A stretch of DNA of 60,684 bases from an uncultured Muribaculaceae bacterium (GTDB lineage Bacteria; Bacteroidota; Bacteroidia; Bacteroidales; Muribaculaceae), in NCBI GenBank assembly GCA_910586975.1, contig CAJUKX010000010.1, positions 21,351-82,034 on the forward strand, in the 5' to 3' direction. How positions within the stretch are numbered: the stretch's first letter is position 1; every line of letters starts with the position of its first letter. The position numbers and the translations under genes are program-made. A model generated the notes under the pieces. That model saw only the letters and a program-made list of their open reading frames with translations, made no database searches and had not been told where the DNA came from. Below, one piece after another: positions 25,839 to 34,291 of this stretch.

Positions 25839-27047
25839 TTATTTTATGTTGGCCTTCTTGGCAATGTCAGCGGGAACGGCCTTCTTGTTCACATAGATGT
25901 CGATGGTCTTGGCCAGGAAGTAGGGCTCTGATACATAGAGGTAGCCGTCAAACTTCTGGTTGGTGTCCCAAGAGTTTTTCACCTTGTAGTAGCGGTTGCC
26001 CTCGCGGTCCTTTGCAGTGCCCACGATAATCATGCCGTGGTCGTCGGTGGTCTCCTGATTGTCAAACATTCTCTGGCGTTCTTCCTGCGACACGGTAGAC
26101 TCTTCAACGGGTCCGTCGAATTTATATTTGTCGGCCACACGTTCCTTGTCGGAGAGTTTTACCCAACGGGCGAGTTCAGTACCGGTGAGGTCGCCTTCGT
26201 TCTTGCCTTTGGGGAACAGAGCTACGCCGTCGTTCCACTTGAAACCGCCTTCGCTTACATCGGCAGCCCATGCTACGGTATAGCCGTTGGCGAGTGCGTT
26301 GTCAACAATAGCCTTCATGTCTTCCATAGGAACGTTGACATACGGAGCCCACAGCCAGTTGTCTGAAACCTCAAGTACGAAGGGTTTGTAGAAAGGATGA
26401 TGGGTGAAGCTGGTCACTGCCACATAGTTATCGGGGTCGATGCCGAGTTCTTTGGCGAACGACTGCGGAGTGTAGGTCTTGCCTTTGTAGGTGAATGTTT
26501 CGGGTACTTCGCCGAAGTATGCGTCGAGCACACCGTTTAAGGCGTTTTTCCAAGCGGTTGATATCTTGCGGTTGGGCTTGCTCACTACGGTTTTAACCAG
26601 TCCTTCGAGCACATTATGTACCTCGCCGTGCACGTGTTTGTCCTCACCATAGTTCAGGCCGCTGTAGACTTCTTCGGGCACGATACCGTATGTGGCCCAT
26701 ACGTAAGGTACATCGAGCACAGAACCACCGGGGCTGAATGATGTGCCGCCATACATGCGCACGTATCTGTCGGCCTTGTCTTCATAGCATTTGCGCACGG
26801 TGTACATCTCAGAGAGGTCGATTGAATCACCGGTGGCCTTGCGTATTTCATTTTCATAAAATCCGGTACCTGCAAAGCACCAGCAAGTACCTGACTGGTT
26901 CTGATCCTTGACTGATGTGCCGGGGATGATAATCTCATCTACAAAACCGAAGCCCTTTACGGTATCGGTTGCGGCTGAATCTGCTTTTTCCTGTGCATTT
27001 GCGGTAAGGGCAACTGCACATGCAGCTAAAGCGATAAGTTTTTTCAT
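25839..27047 (-). CDS. C1-family cysteine peptidase (bleomycin hydrolase/PepC-like), secreted
   Basis: From the ATG at 27047 the product is 402 aa with a cleavable signal peptide (LIALAACAVALTANAQ). The catalytic Cys55 is in QNQSGTCWCFAG, and the catalytic His and Asn are in TDDHGMIIVG and YKVKNSWDT near the C-terminus. This is the bleomycin hydrolase/aminopeptidase C group (C1B). Cytoplasmic PepC lacks a signal, so this one acts in the periplasm or outside, as many gut Bacteroidales C1B homologues do. It heads the operon. The C-terminus DIAKKANIK keeps a charged tail rather than ending exactly at the fold. Confidence 0.9.
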   Translation of the reverse strand: MKKLIALAACAVALTANAQEKADSAATDTVKGFGFVDEIIIPGTSVKDQNQSGTCWCFAGTGFYENEIRKATGDSIDLSEMYTVRKCYEDKADRYVRMYGGTSFSPGGSVLDVPYVWATYGIVPEEVYSGLNYGEDKHVHGEVHNVLEGLVKTVVSKPNRKISTAWKNALNGVLDAYFGEVPETFTYKGKTYTPQSFAKELGIDPDNYVAVTSFTHHPFYKPFVLEVSDNWLWAPYVNVPMEDMKAIVDNALANGYTVAWAADVSEGGFKWNDGVALFPKGKNEGDLTGTELARWVKLSDKERVADKYKFDGPVEESTVSQEERQRMFDNQETTDDHGMIIVGTAKDREGNRYYKVKNSWDTNQKFDGYLYVSEPYFLAKTIDIYVNKKAVPADIAKKANIK

Positions 27048-27079
27048 AGCGAATTCTAAAAATGATTTGTTTATTAGCG

Positions 27080-27110
27080 CAAAGGTACACAAAAAATTGT
27101 TTAATGCAGA
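27080..27110 (-). promoter_or_regulatory. Promoter of the C1 peptidase operon
   Basis: On the minus strand: TCTG (27107-27110), 19 nt, TACCTTTG (27080-27087). The predicted start near 27073 gives a leader of about 26 nt. Confidence 0.75.
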
Positions 27111-27246
27111 CGCATGTAAAGCAATTTATTTTTCAATTACATTAAAAACAGAAAAAACAGCAATAAAAACAGCAATATTGTACTACTGCCGGAATATCTG
27201 TCTTTTACAATTGATGAAGAAAATTTTCTAAATATTTACAATTAAA

Positions 27247-27278
27247 TTTGTATGTCTTAGTTTATTATTGTATTTTTG
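27247..27278 (+). promoter_or_regulatory. Promoter of the rSAM/lipoprotein operon
   Basis: TTTG (27247-27250), 20 nt, TATTTTTG (27271-27278). The predicted start near 27285 gives a leader of about 30 nt. Confidence 0.75.
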
Positions 27279-27315
27279 CAAAAAATCAAATCGTTGCATT
27301 TCTAAATCGCAAATT

Positions 27316-27777
27316 ATGAAAATAATCAAACTTAGAGTTTCGTCATTGCTTTCACGCCTTTGTGCTGCCGCATTGGTATTGCTTGGTTATGGTTGTTCGT
27401 CAAACGGTGGTGATGAGCCTTGTATGTACGGCACACCTACCGGTACGTTTGAAGTGAAAGGTACTGTTGTAGACGAAAACGGCAATCCTGTAGACGGCGC
27501 CGACATCATAATTACAGAGCCTCATTTTCCGTCTTCTACTGAATATCCGGATGGTAAGGGAAAGTCTGATGCCAGTGGTAATTTTAAGATAAATGGAGAA
27601 GGTATTTCGGGTTCACCCAAAAAAGTAGTATGTAAACCTAATAATGAAAATCTTGAAGCTGACTCTACCCTGGTTAAGGTTGTGTATGACAAGACACAGT
27701 CAACCGGTTCATGGGATAGCGGTCATGCCGAGCTCAATGTAGATTTCACTCTTAAAGAGAAAAAGGCAGCAGAATGA
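27316..27777 (+). CDS. Radical SAM-associated putative lipoprotein
   Basis: The 153-aa protein starts MKIIKLRVSSLLSRL and has a lipobox (GYGC, Cys27). It then carries CMYGTPTGTFEVKGTVVDEN, the N-terminal signature I associate with the lipoproteins of the Bacteroidota rSAM/lipoprotein system (TIGR04134-like). The rest is a carboxypeptidase-regulatory-like beta domain (GNPVDGADIIITEP, SDASGNFKI). An earlier in-frame start at 27268 lies inside the promoter and is rejected. Its stop overlaps the start of the radical SAM gene (ATGA), so the two are translated together. It may be the substrate modified by the enzyme; the modification and its role are unknown. Confidence 0.88.
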   Translation: MKIIKLRVSSLLSRLCAAALVLLGYGCSSNGGDEPCMYGTPTGTFEVKGTVVDENGNPVDGADIIITEPHFPSSTEYPDGKGKSDASGNFKINGEGISGSPKKVVCKPNNENLEADSTLVKVVYDKTQSTGSWDSGHAELNVDFTLKEKKAAE

Positions 27778-28835
27778 AGCCGCTTTCTTTCAAGCAGCGT
27801 ATATCTCTTGAACTTTATCGACGTAACAAGACATTGCAGCGCCGAGATCATGTTCTCAAACAACTGTTCTGGGAATGTACATGGCGTTGCAACTTGTCAT
27901 GCCGACATTGTGGCAGCGATTGCAAGAGCGCGTCAGAGGTGCGTGATATGCCCGCCGAGGACTTTCTGAAAGTCATTGACTCGCTGCGGCCTCATGTAGA
28001 CCCTCACAATGTTAATATAGTTATCACCGGCGGCGAGCCCCTTGTTCGCAAGGATCTTGAAGTCGTTGGACGAGAATTGTACAAGCGCCAGTTCCCCTGG
28101 GGTATAGTTACCAATGGTATGCTGCTTACAGAGCAGAAGTTGGATAGTCTGCGTGCTGCGGGTCTGCATAATATCACTATCAGTCTTGACGGCCTGGAAG
28201 AATCGCATAATTGGATGAGGGGCAACCCCCTCTCGTTTGCCCGTGCATATCAGGCTATAAAAAATGTGGCGGCTGTAGAGGATTTGAACTTTGATGTGGT
28301 GACTTGTGTAAATCGCCGTTCACTGAATGAGTTGCCACAGATAAAGGATCTGTTGGTGAAGGCCGGAGTAAAGAGTTGGCGTTTGTTCACAATATTTCCT
28401 TCAGGACGTGCTTTGAAGTATCCCGAGTTTGAACTGAACGATGCCGAGCTTACACAACTGATGGATTTTATTTCTTTAACTCGCAAGGAAGGACGCATAA
28501 GTGCTTCGTTTTGTTGCGAAGGTTTTATGGCCGGCTACGAAGGTGAGGTGCGCGACTACTTTTTTAATTGTCAAGCCGGAGTATCTGTGGCATCAGTATT
28601 AATTGACGGAAGCATAGGGGCATGTCCGAGTATAAGAGCCGGTTATGTTCAAGGCAACATATATAAAGATGACTTTTGGGATATATGGCAAAACAAGTAT
28701 CAACCATACCGCGACAGAAGCTGGATGAAACGTGGTTCATGCTCTGATTGTGAATTTTGGCGATATTGCGAGGGCAATGGTATGCACTTGCGCGATAACG
28801 ATGGCAACCTTACCCACTGTCATTTGTTGAAATAA
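27774..28835 (+). CDS. Radical SAM protein of the rSAM/lipoprotein system
   Basis: The 353-aa enzyme has the [4Fe-4S]/SAM motif CxxxCxxC at Cys39, Cys43 and Cys46 (RCNLSCRHC). VITGGEPLVRKDLE (the GGE SAM-binding motif) and TISLDGLEESHNWMRG follow. The C-terminal third carries a SPASM-like cysteine set (FNCQAGVS, GACPSI, GSCSDCEFWRYC and LTHCHLLK) that would bind auxiliary clusters, as in peptide-modifying enzymes. It matches the TIGR04133 type as I recall it, paired with the lipoprotein upstream. Third-codon A/T is higher than in the neighbours. The reaction is unknown; modification of the lipoprotein is inferred from pairing. Confidence 0.9.
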   Translation: MKPLSFKQRISLELYRRNKTLQRRDHVLKQLFWECTWRCNLSCRHCGSDCKSASEVRDMPAEDFLKVIDSLRPHVDPHNVNIVITGGEPLVRKDLEVVGRELYKRQFPWGIVTNGMLLTEQKLDSLRAAGLHNITISLDGLEESHNWMRGNPLSFARAYQAIKNVAAVEDLNFDVVTCVNRRSLNELPQIKDLLVKAGVKSWRLFTIFPSGRALKYPEFELNDAELTQLMDFISLTRKEGRISASFCCEGFMAGYEGEVRDYFFNCQAGVSVASVLIDGSIGACPSIRAGYVQGNIYKDDFWDIWQNKYQPYRDRSWMKRGSCSDCEFWRYCEGNGMHLRDNDGNLTHCHLLK

Positions 28836-28852
28836 TATTAGAATATTTAATT

Positions 28853-29293
28853 GTGAAGAAAGCATTCATCCTTATATTTGTAATTTGTCTTGGAGCTGCG
28901 GCTTCTTATTTTTTTGCTGACGAATGGGAGCGTATGAGCCGTGAGAAAAAAGAAGCGGCTCTCAACGACTCAATCGCCGCACGTGTCGATGAGTTGATGG
29001 CAGCCGCCGACTCGCTTGAATCTATAGCCAATGAGGGTAGGGAGTCTGACGACATGATGGGCTGCGCATATATCGAGGCTTTGAAATCATTGCGCGAGGC
29101 GCAGGCCACGGCACAAAAAGCGCAACCGGCAATGCCAAACCCTGTAGATCCGGCCCGCGAGAAACGCCTGATAGAAAGTTTGCAGATGATAGACACCATA
29201 CTCAAGCAGCAACTTCTGATTGTAGACGGTATGCCATACGCCGAGAAACAGCTTAAATCGCGCATAGCAGCGATAGACAGTATTACGAAGTAA
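28853..29293 (+). CDS. Membrane-anchored helical protein downstream of the rSAM gene
   Basis: The 146-aa protein probably starts with GTG at 28853 (MKKAFILIFVICLGAAASYFF), giving a signal anchor or uncleaved signal peptide. A charged alpha-helical domain follows (SREKKEAALNDSIAARVDEL, LKSLREAQATAQKAQPA, EKRLIESLQMIDTILKQQL). The start is 17 nt after the rSAM stop, so it is probably co-transcribed. I do not recognise the family. It could be a third component of the rSAM/lipoprotein system or a passenger. Confidence 0.7.
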   Translation: MKKAFILIFVICLGAAASYFFADEWERMSREKKEAALNDSIAARVDELMAAADSLESIANEGRESDDMMGCAYIEALKSLREAQATAQKAQPAMPNPVDPAREKRLIESLQMIDTILKQQLLIVDGMPYAEKQLKSRIAAIDSITK

Positions 29294-29309
29294 TGCTATA
29301 CATAGTCTA

Positions 29310-29537
29310 TCATTTGAATATGCCTGTATGCAATTCTCTTTTTAAAAACTCATAGTTATAGGCAGAGCTTTCTATATACATTCCCGTTTGTGGTTCTGAT
29401 ACTTTTTCAAATGTTTCGGAATTATACCATGTAGATATAGCTTCGCTGAGCGACAGCTTATTGTCTCGCATCAGCCATCCAATAATGTCAGTGGAGATAG
29501 CATCAAGCAGGAATTTAAATATTTTATCTTTTTCCAT
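29310..29537 (-). CDS. Small DUF3791-like helical protein
   Basis: The 75-aa protein (MEKDKIFKFLLDAISTDIIG) is predicted to be all alpha-helical and cytoplasmic. Small proteins of this kind sit next to DUF3990 proteins in many gut Firmicutes and Bacteroidota. I compare it with the DUF3791 family, but the match is loose. I prefer the ATG at 29537, 2 nt after the DUF3990 stop; a TTG two codons upstream is also possible. It is last in the XRE-DUF3990-small protein operon. Confidence 0.65.
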   Translation of the reverse strand: MEKDKIFKFLLDAISTDIIGWLMRDNKLSLSEAISTWYNSETFEKVSEPQTGMYIESSAYNYEFLKRELHTGIFK

Positions 29538-29539
29538 AG

Positions 29540-30013
29540 TCAATCAATACGTTTCAAAAATTTGATGGCGGAAGCGTTATGAAAGAAAAATTGTGTACTC
29601 AACTCTTTGTACTCCAATCTATTTACCAACTCATAAATTGATATATATCCATCTTGATAAAGCCGGAAAGACATTGAGACCGAATCGTCAGCTATCGGCC
29701 CGATGACAATGTCATAATCGTGAGCCGGGTGGGAAATATCTTCACTGCGGTTCATCATAACAAACATAGCCCATTCTTCTGAAGGATTGTCAAAAATCTT
29801 AATCTTCAGCTTTTCGGCAGCTTCCTTGTAATTAAATTCAAAAGCCGATACACATTCTTTTCCACCAAATCTCATAAAACGTCGGAATGCAATATTCCGG
29901 GCATGCTCTATATTATCAGTCAAGTAGAACCCGCATCCAAAATCTTTGAAAGGATGACATTTGGAAAAGTCAACCTTATCAATCAGAATATTCGAGCCAT
30001 GATAGAGTTTCAT
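29540..30013 (-). CDS. DUF3990 protein, ADP-ribosyltransferase-like (putative toxin)
   Basis: The 157-aa protein starts MKLYHGSNILIDKVDFSKC and contains DFGCGFYLTDNIEHARNIA, the N-terminal halves of the ADP-ribosyl transferase-like fold used to define DUF3990. A central DYDIVIGPIADDSV block and a C-terminal YKELSTQFFFHNASAIKFLK segment follow, as in other DUF3990 members. It overlaps the upstream XRE regulator by 4 nt. Such genes behave like the toxin half of toxin-antitoxin pairs; enzyme activity has not been shown to my knowledge. The segment is richer in A/T than most flanking genes, consistent with acquisition. Confidence 0.8.
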   Translation of the reverse strand: MKLYHGSNILIDKVDFSKCHPFKDFGCGFYLTDNIEHARNIAFRRFMRFGGKECVSAFEFNYKEAAEKLKIKIFDNPSEEWAMFVMMNRSEDISHPAHDYDIVIGPIADDSVSMSFRLYQDGYISIYELVNRLEYKELSTQFFFHNASAIKFLKRID

Positions 30014-30438
30014 CCTATTCCTCCTCCATTACGTTTGCAGATTGCTGTAATATCCTCTACCCAATCATTAACTGACAGTGTATGTTCTGCGGCATAGCAC
30101 TGTTCAAGAAAATCTATCCCTTTGTAACGCAGAAGGTAGTTTGAAGCTTCTTTTAATGTGAGATAATTTCGTTTGGCAAACTCGCTGATTGCTGTTACAA
30201 CATATTCAACAACTTCTTTGCCGCATGATATTTTAGGGGTTAAAACAACAGAAACCTCTGCGTCAAGTGCATTTGCCACTCTATTGATTGTTTCGAATGT
30301 AAGCCCTTTTCCGCTTTCAATTTTGGAAATTGTTGCCCTACCAACACCAATCTTATCGCCAACCTCTTGCTGAGTCATACCTAATTCATACCTTCGTTGG
30401 CTGAAAAGTTTTCCTATGTTATCAAGTTTACTTGTCAT
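30010..30438 (-). CDS. XRE-family regulator with DUF3791-like C-terminal domain (putative antitoxin)
   Basis: From the ATG at 30438 the product is 142 aa. The N-terminal helix-turn-helix (MTQQEVGDKIGVGRATISKIESGKG) is classic XRE. The C-terminal part (EYVVTAISEFAKRNYLTLKE, then YKGIDFLEQCYAAEHTLSVN and DWVEDI) resembles DUF3791, a family otherwise found as a separate gene beside DUF3990. A GTG 12 codons upstream is inside the operator and is rejected. It heads the operon and probably represses it through the inverted repeats described below. Confidence 0.85.
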   Translation of the reverse strand: MTSKLDNIGKLFSQRRYELGMTQQEVGDKIGVGRATISKIESGKGLTFETINRVANALDAEVSVVLTPKISCGKEVVEYVVTAISEFAKRNYLTLKEASNYLLRYKGIDFLEQCYAAEHTLSVNDWVEDITAICKRNGGGIG

Positions 30439-30453
30439 ATCTACAATTTTACG

Positions 30454-30485
30454 CAAATATATGAAATGTTTCACATATATGAAAC
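30454..30485 (-). promoter_or_regulatory. Promoter with overlapping operator of the XRE-DUF3990 operon
   Basis: The -7 element is TATATTTG on the minus strand (30454-30461). Directly upstream lies an 18-bp inverted repeat, GTTTCATATATGTGAAAC on the minus strand (30468-30485), with TTTCA/TGAAA arms. A half-site ATATATGAAA on the + strand occurs twice with an 18-bp period (30457-30466 and 30475-30484). This is the layout expected for autorepression by the XRE protein. Confidence 0.7.
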
Positions 30486-30612
30486 AAGTACGTTAAAAAT
30501 ATGGTTGCCCAAGAGTGAATTTAAACAGTTTCTTGGATTTATTGCATTCCTGCAACCTTTTCTTATATGAGTTGTTAATTTCTAAACAGTTAAAATTTAA
30601 AAGTTTGGAATT

Positions 30613-31140
30613 ATGACAACAAAAAAGATAATGATAGCATTGGCTGCAGCAGCCATGTTTATGCCGGTAATGGCACAGAATGTAGTACCCACAGGCAGTG
30701 AAGCCGAAGCCATCGCACGCCGATATGGTGCTAATCCCGGTCCGGTAGTGGCCGCTTCGGCGCAATATTCGCAATTACCTGAACTCGCCCGCGAATTTGT
30801 AAACCGCCATTATAAAAATGTAAAGGTAGTGAAGGTGGAACGTGAATTCATGGACAACAGTTACGACGTTAAGCTTGCCAACGGTGTTGATATGGATTTC
30901 AATGTTGCCGGTCAGTTGACATCTATCGAGGCTTCGGATGATGCCGCACCTCTGAGCGAAAAGGTGGTGAAGGACGTTTTACCGTCAAAGGCTTTTAAGG
31001 AGCTTAAGAAACTGCATCTTCAGAAAAATGTAGAAGAGATAGAATTTAAAAACGGTCGTGTGTATGAAATCGACACCCGCACAGTGAGCGAGAATGAATA
31101 TTCGTTTGATATTCAAGAAAACGTTTTCCGTAACATCTGA
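30613..31140 (+). CDS. PepSY-like secreted protein
   Basis: The 175-aa protein has a signal peptide (KIMIALAAAAMFMPVMAQ). The mature part contains one complete PepSY-like unit (QLPELAREFVNRHYKNVKVV, VEREFMDNSYDVKLANGVDM, DFNVAGQLTSIE) and a second degenerate unit (LPSKAFKELKKLHLQKN, VEEIEFKNGRVYEIDT). This matches the putative beta-lactamase-inhibitor-like PepSY family (PF11396) common in Bacteroidales. Periplasmic; function unknown. No -33/-7 promoter is convincing upstream, although the leader is A/T-rich. Confidence 0.85.
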   Translation: MTTKKIMIALAAAAMFMPVMAQNVVPTGSEAEAIARRYGANPGPVVAASAQYSQLPELAREFVNRHYKNVKVVKVEREFMDNSYDVKLANGVDMDFNVAGQLTSIEASDDAAPLSEKVVKDVLPSKAFKELKKLHLQKNVEEIEFKNGRVYEIDTRTVSENEYSFDIQENVFRNI

Positions 31141-31254
31141 CAGTAAAAACGGCCTGTTTATGGCCGCTGAGGGTATCACGGATGGCTCTTATTGACAATT
31201 TAGAGTCAGACGTGGTACAATGTAAGTGCAATGTTGTGTCAATATTGCAGAGGC

Positions 31255-31285
31255 TTTGCAGAATATCATGAATTGATTAATTTTG
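31255..31285 (+). promoter_or_regulatory. Promoter of the metal-chelate ABC importer operon
   Basis: TTTG (31255-31258), 19 nt, TAATTTTG (31278-31285). The start is predicted near 31292, leaving about 12 nt before the ATG, so no leader riboswitch fits downstream. Confidence 0.8.
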
Positions 31286-31303
31286 TAGAAAAATGACAGA
31301 TTC

Positions 31304-32422
31304 ATGAGAAATACATTGCTTTTAATACTTCTTGCAGTAGTTTTAGGCGGCGTTTCATGCAAGATCAATCGCCCCGAAAACACTGAGGTAGAAGGTTCAG
31401 ATATTACGGTTGACGCCAACTTGCTCAGGATGGTTGACTGCGGTGATTTTATATATGCCGAAGTACGTGCCAATCCTGAGGATTCAATCGCGCTGGCCAC
31501 GTATGCCATTGTAGATTCGGGTGTTGAACCTAAAAACATACCGCAGGGTTGTATTGTAATCAACGCTCCGCTGCAGCGCAGTGTAGTATCGTCGTCTGTT
31601 CATACTGCCGGAATCAATGAACTGGGTATGCTGAGCGGTGTTGCCGGTGTAGCCGATGTTTCTTATTATCCTGTCGGTGACCCGGTGCTTGATGCCGTGA
31701 AAGAGGGTAAAATCAAGAATATAGGTTCGAGTCTCGCTCCTGATATCGAAAAAATCATAGATCTTAATGCCGATGGTATCGTAGTGACTCCATTTGAAGG
31801 CGAGGGCTATAACGAACTCAAGAAGATAGGTGTTCCTATGATTCTGATGACAGATTACCTTGAATCAACTCCGCTTGGACGAGCCGAGTGGTTGGTATTT
31901 ATCGGTGCCATATACGGTAAGTACGACGAGGCTCTGCGCATCTATCAGCAGGTGAGCGAGAAGTATCAGCGCCTGCGTGTGTGTGCCAACAAAAGCGATG
32001 ACGAGCCACTTGTAATCACCGAAAAGCCAATCTCGGGCGTATGGTATGTGCCTGGTGGCGGCAGCTATATGGCCACCATGATAAGCGATGCCGGTGCCAC
32101 ATATCCATGGGTCAAGACCAAAGAATGCGGTTCGATACCTCAGGATGTGTCGTCAGTAATCGACGCAGCCGACGAGGCTGACTACTGGCTCATAAAGGAT
32201 GCCAAGGACATCGACAGCAAGTCGCTGCTGGCCGAGGTTCCTCATGCCAAAGCGTTCAGCGCTTTCCCTAAAAATGTTTACGTTTGCAATACCATTGAGA
32301 AGCCGTACTTCAATGCAGCCGCTTTTCATCCGGAATTAATTCTGAGCGATATGGTAAACATTTTCCATACCAACGAGTGTGGCGGCGACTCAGTACTTCA
32401 TTTCTTCCGTCCGCTGGAGTAA
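31304..32422 (+). CDS. ABC transporter substrate-binding lipoprotein (BtuF/FecB type)
   Basis: The 372-aa periplasmic binding lipoprotein has a lipobox VSC (Cys19) and a class III solute-binding fold. Visible markers are KNIGSSLAPDIEKIIDLNADGIVV (in parts), ELKKIGVPMILMTDY and the long backbone helix region AEWLVFIGAIYGKYDEALRIYQ. The family binds cobalamin, haem or ferric siderophores. The ligand cannot be read from sequence. It is first of a three-gene importer operon with its own promoter. Confidence 0.9.
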   Translation: MRNTLLLILLAVVLGGVSCKINRPENTEVEGSDITVDANLLRMVDCGDFIYAEVRANPEDSIALATYAIVDSGVEPKNIPQGCIVINAPLQRSVVSSSVHTAGINELGMLSGVAGVADVSYYPVGDPVLDAVKEGKIKNIGSSLAPDIEKIIDLNADGIVVTPFEGEGYNELKKIGVPMILMTDYLESTPLGRAEWLVFIGAIYGKYDEALRIYQQVSEKYQRLRVCANKSDDEPLVITEKPISGVWYVPGGGSYMATMISDAGATYPWVKTKECGSIPQDVSSVIDAADEADYWLIKDAKDIDSKSLLAEVPHAKAFSAFPKNVYVCNTIEKPYFNAAAFHPELILSDMVNIFHTNECGGDSVLHFFRPLE

Positions 32423-32440
32423 CGTTATAGATGAAAGTAG

Positions 32441-33460
32441 ATGAAAGGCTTCAGGACTGCTATAGTTTTTACTATTGTAATACTGATATGCGTATGCACC
32501 TTCACGGGTTGTATAGTCTTCGGCTCCGTAGCAATACCTTTTGACGACGTTTTGGCTGCCATATCAGGCGGTGATGTGCAAAAGGAGTCGTGGCGCTACA
32601 TAGTGATGGAAACACGAATACCCGCGGCTGTCACATCTTTGCTGTCAGGCGCGGCCTTGGCCATAGCCGGATTGCTTATGCAGACTACTTTCGACAACCC
32701 CTTGGCCGGCCCATCAATACTTGGTATATCTACAGGTTCGAGTCTTGGTGTGGCCATAGTTATGCTGGCGCTGGGTGGAACGGCCACGCTCTTGGGACAG
32801 GCTGCCGTGTTGGCCGGTGCATTTGTCGGTGCATTTGCTGTGATGGCTTTATTGCTGGCGCTGTCGAGCGTTGTGCGTTCATCCACCATGTTGCTTATCG
32901 TAGGCATGCTAATAGGCTATCTGGCATCTTCGGCCATATCGCTGCTCAATTTCTTTGCCACCCGCGAGGGCGTACATTCGTATGTGATTTGGGGAATGGG
33001 CAGTTTCGGCGGTGTTACTCTTGCTGACCTGCCGGTATTTGCCGCCCTTACGCTGCTGTGTGTATTTCTGTCCATGCTGTATATAAAGCCGCTCAATGCC
33101 CTACTGCTCGGTACACGATATGCCGAGAGTGCAGGGGTAAACATCAAGTCGTGCCGCAACGGTATATTGCTGCTGTCGGGGGTGCTTACGGCAATAGTCA
33201 CGGCATGGTGCGGCCCCATAGGATTCATAGGCCTGATAGTGCCGCATATAGCGCGCCTTGCCATGCGCAGCTCCAACCATCGTATACTGCTGCCTGCCAC
33301 AGCCCTGTGCGGCGCGGCCACCGGTGGGCTGTGCCAGATGCTCAGTGTGGCTCCTTCGAGCTGGGGCATCATACCCATCAACGCCATTACTCCGGTGATA
33401 GGCGTACCTATCATCATTTATATCATCGTTAAACGTCGTTCAATTTTTTATTTCAACTGA
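32441..33460 (+). CDS. FecCD-family ABC transporter permease
   Basis: The 339-aa protein has about ten hydrophobic helices. It contains the BtuC/FecCD hallmark blocks RIPAAVTSLLSGAALAIAGLLMQ, NPLAGPSILGISTGSSLG, and GPIGFIGLIVPHIARL. It would form the homodimeric membrane channel of the importer. It starts 18 nt after the binding protein and its stop overlaps the ATPase start by one base (TGATG). Confidence 0.94.
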   Translation: MKGFRTAIVFTIVILICVCTFTGCIVFGSVAIPFDDVLAAISGGDVQKESWRYIVMETRIPAAVTSLLSGAALAIAGLLMQTTFDNPLAGPSILGISTGSSLGVAIVMLALGGTATLLGQAAVLAGAFVGAFAVMALLLALSSVVRSSTMLLIVGMLIGYLASSAISLLNFFATREGVHSYVIWGMGSFGGVTLADLPVFAALTLLCVFLSMLYIKPLNALLLGTRYAESAGVNIKSCRNGILLLSGVLTAIVTAWCGPIGFIGLIVPHIARLAMRSSNHRILLPATALCGAATGGLCQMLSVAPSSWGIIPINAITPVIGVPIIIYIIVKRRSIFYFN

Positions 33461-34212
33461 TGTCTCTGAAAACTGTAAATCTTACGGTAGGCTATTCGGG
33501 TCGTGAGGTCGTAAGCGACATTTCCGGGACTTTGCCTCAGGGTGAAGTGACGGTGTTGATAGGTGCCAACGGCAGCGGTAAGTCTACATTGCTCAGAACC
33601 CTTACCGGCGCACAGCCTGCTCTGAGCGGCAGGGTTGAACTTGACGGTATCGACATACAGGATTACAAGCCTGCGACCCTTGCACGCAGGCTGAGCCTTG
33701 TTCTTACCGACCGCACCGGCGGCGGCGGTCTTACGGTAGAGGAATTAGTGTCTATAGGCCGACATCCGTATTCCGGCTTTTTGGGTCGCCTTTCGGCCGC
33801 TGACCGCGAGGTGGTGGGCGATGCCATAGCGCTGGTGGGATTGGCTCATAAGACCAAGATGTTTGTGGCTTCGTTGAGCGACGGCGAGCGTCAAAAGGCT
33901 ATGATAGCGCGTGCTATAGCCCAGGATACCAATCTGATAGTACTCGATGAACCTACTTCGTTTCTGGACGTATCGAGCCGTTTCGAAATAATGGATCTTC
34001 TTGGCCGTCTTGCCGGCAATGAGGGTAAAACCGTGCTGTTATCAACTCACGATATAGCCCCGGCTATGTCGGTGGCCACAAATGTATGGGCTATCGCTCA
34101 GGGAAGGCTCGAAGCCGGAAGTATTGAAGAACTTACAGCTTCAGGAACACTCAATCGGGTGTACAGGGGTGTGGAATTTGATGTAGCAGCCAAAGACTTC
34201 AGGAAAGTGTAG
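33460..34212 (+). CDS. ABC transporter ATP-binding protein (BtuD/FecE type)
   Basis: The 250-aa ATPase has Walker A GANGSGKST, a Q-loop region, signature LSDGERQKAMIARA (LSDGE rather than LSGGQ) and Walker B LIVLDEPTSFLD, followed by the H-loop STHDI. It powers the FecCD permease. The second half is slightly shorter than typical BtuD. A downstream 130-nt gap separates it from the next unit. Confidence 0.94.
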   Translation: MSLKTVNLTVGYSGREVVSDISGTLPQGEVTVLIGANGSGKSTLLRTLTGAQPALSGRVELDGIDIQDYKPATLARRLSLVLTDRTGGGGLTVEELVSIGRHPYSGFLGRLSAADREVVGDAIALVGLAHKTKMFVASLSDGERQKAMIARAIAQDTNLIVLDEPTSFLDVSSRFEIMDLLGRLAGNEGKTVLLSTHDIAPAMSVATNVWAIAQGRLEAGSIEELTASGTLNRVYRGVEFDVAAKDFRKV

Positions 34213-34291
34213 AGGTTAGTGAAGAGTGAAGAGTGTGCGAATAAATTTTTTTGATGATGTCACCTTTTTTGCATTGCTCACGTCTTACTTG

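Noticed and set aside
31141..31303. Possible cobalamin riboswitch before the ABC importer
   Set aside because: No Cbl-box motif found; the promoter sits too close to the ATG to allow one downstream.
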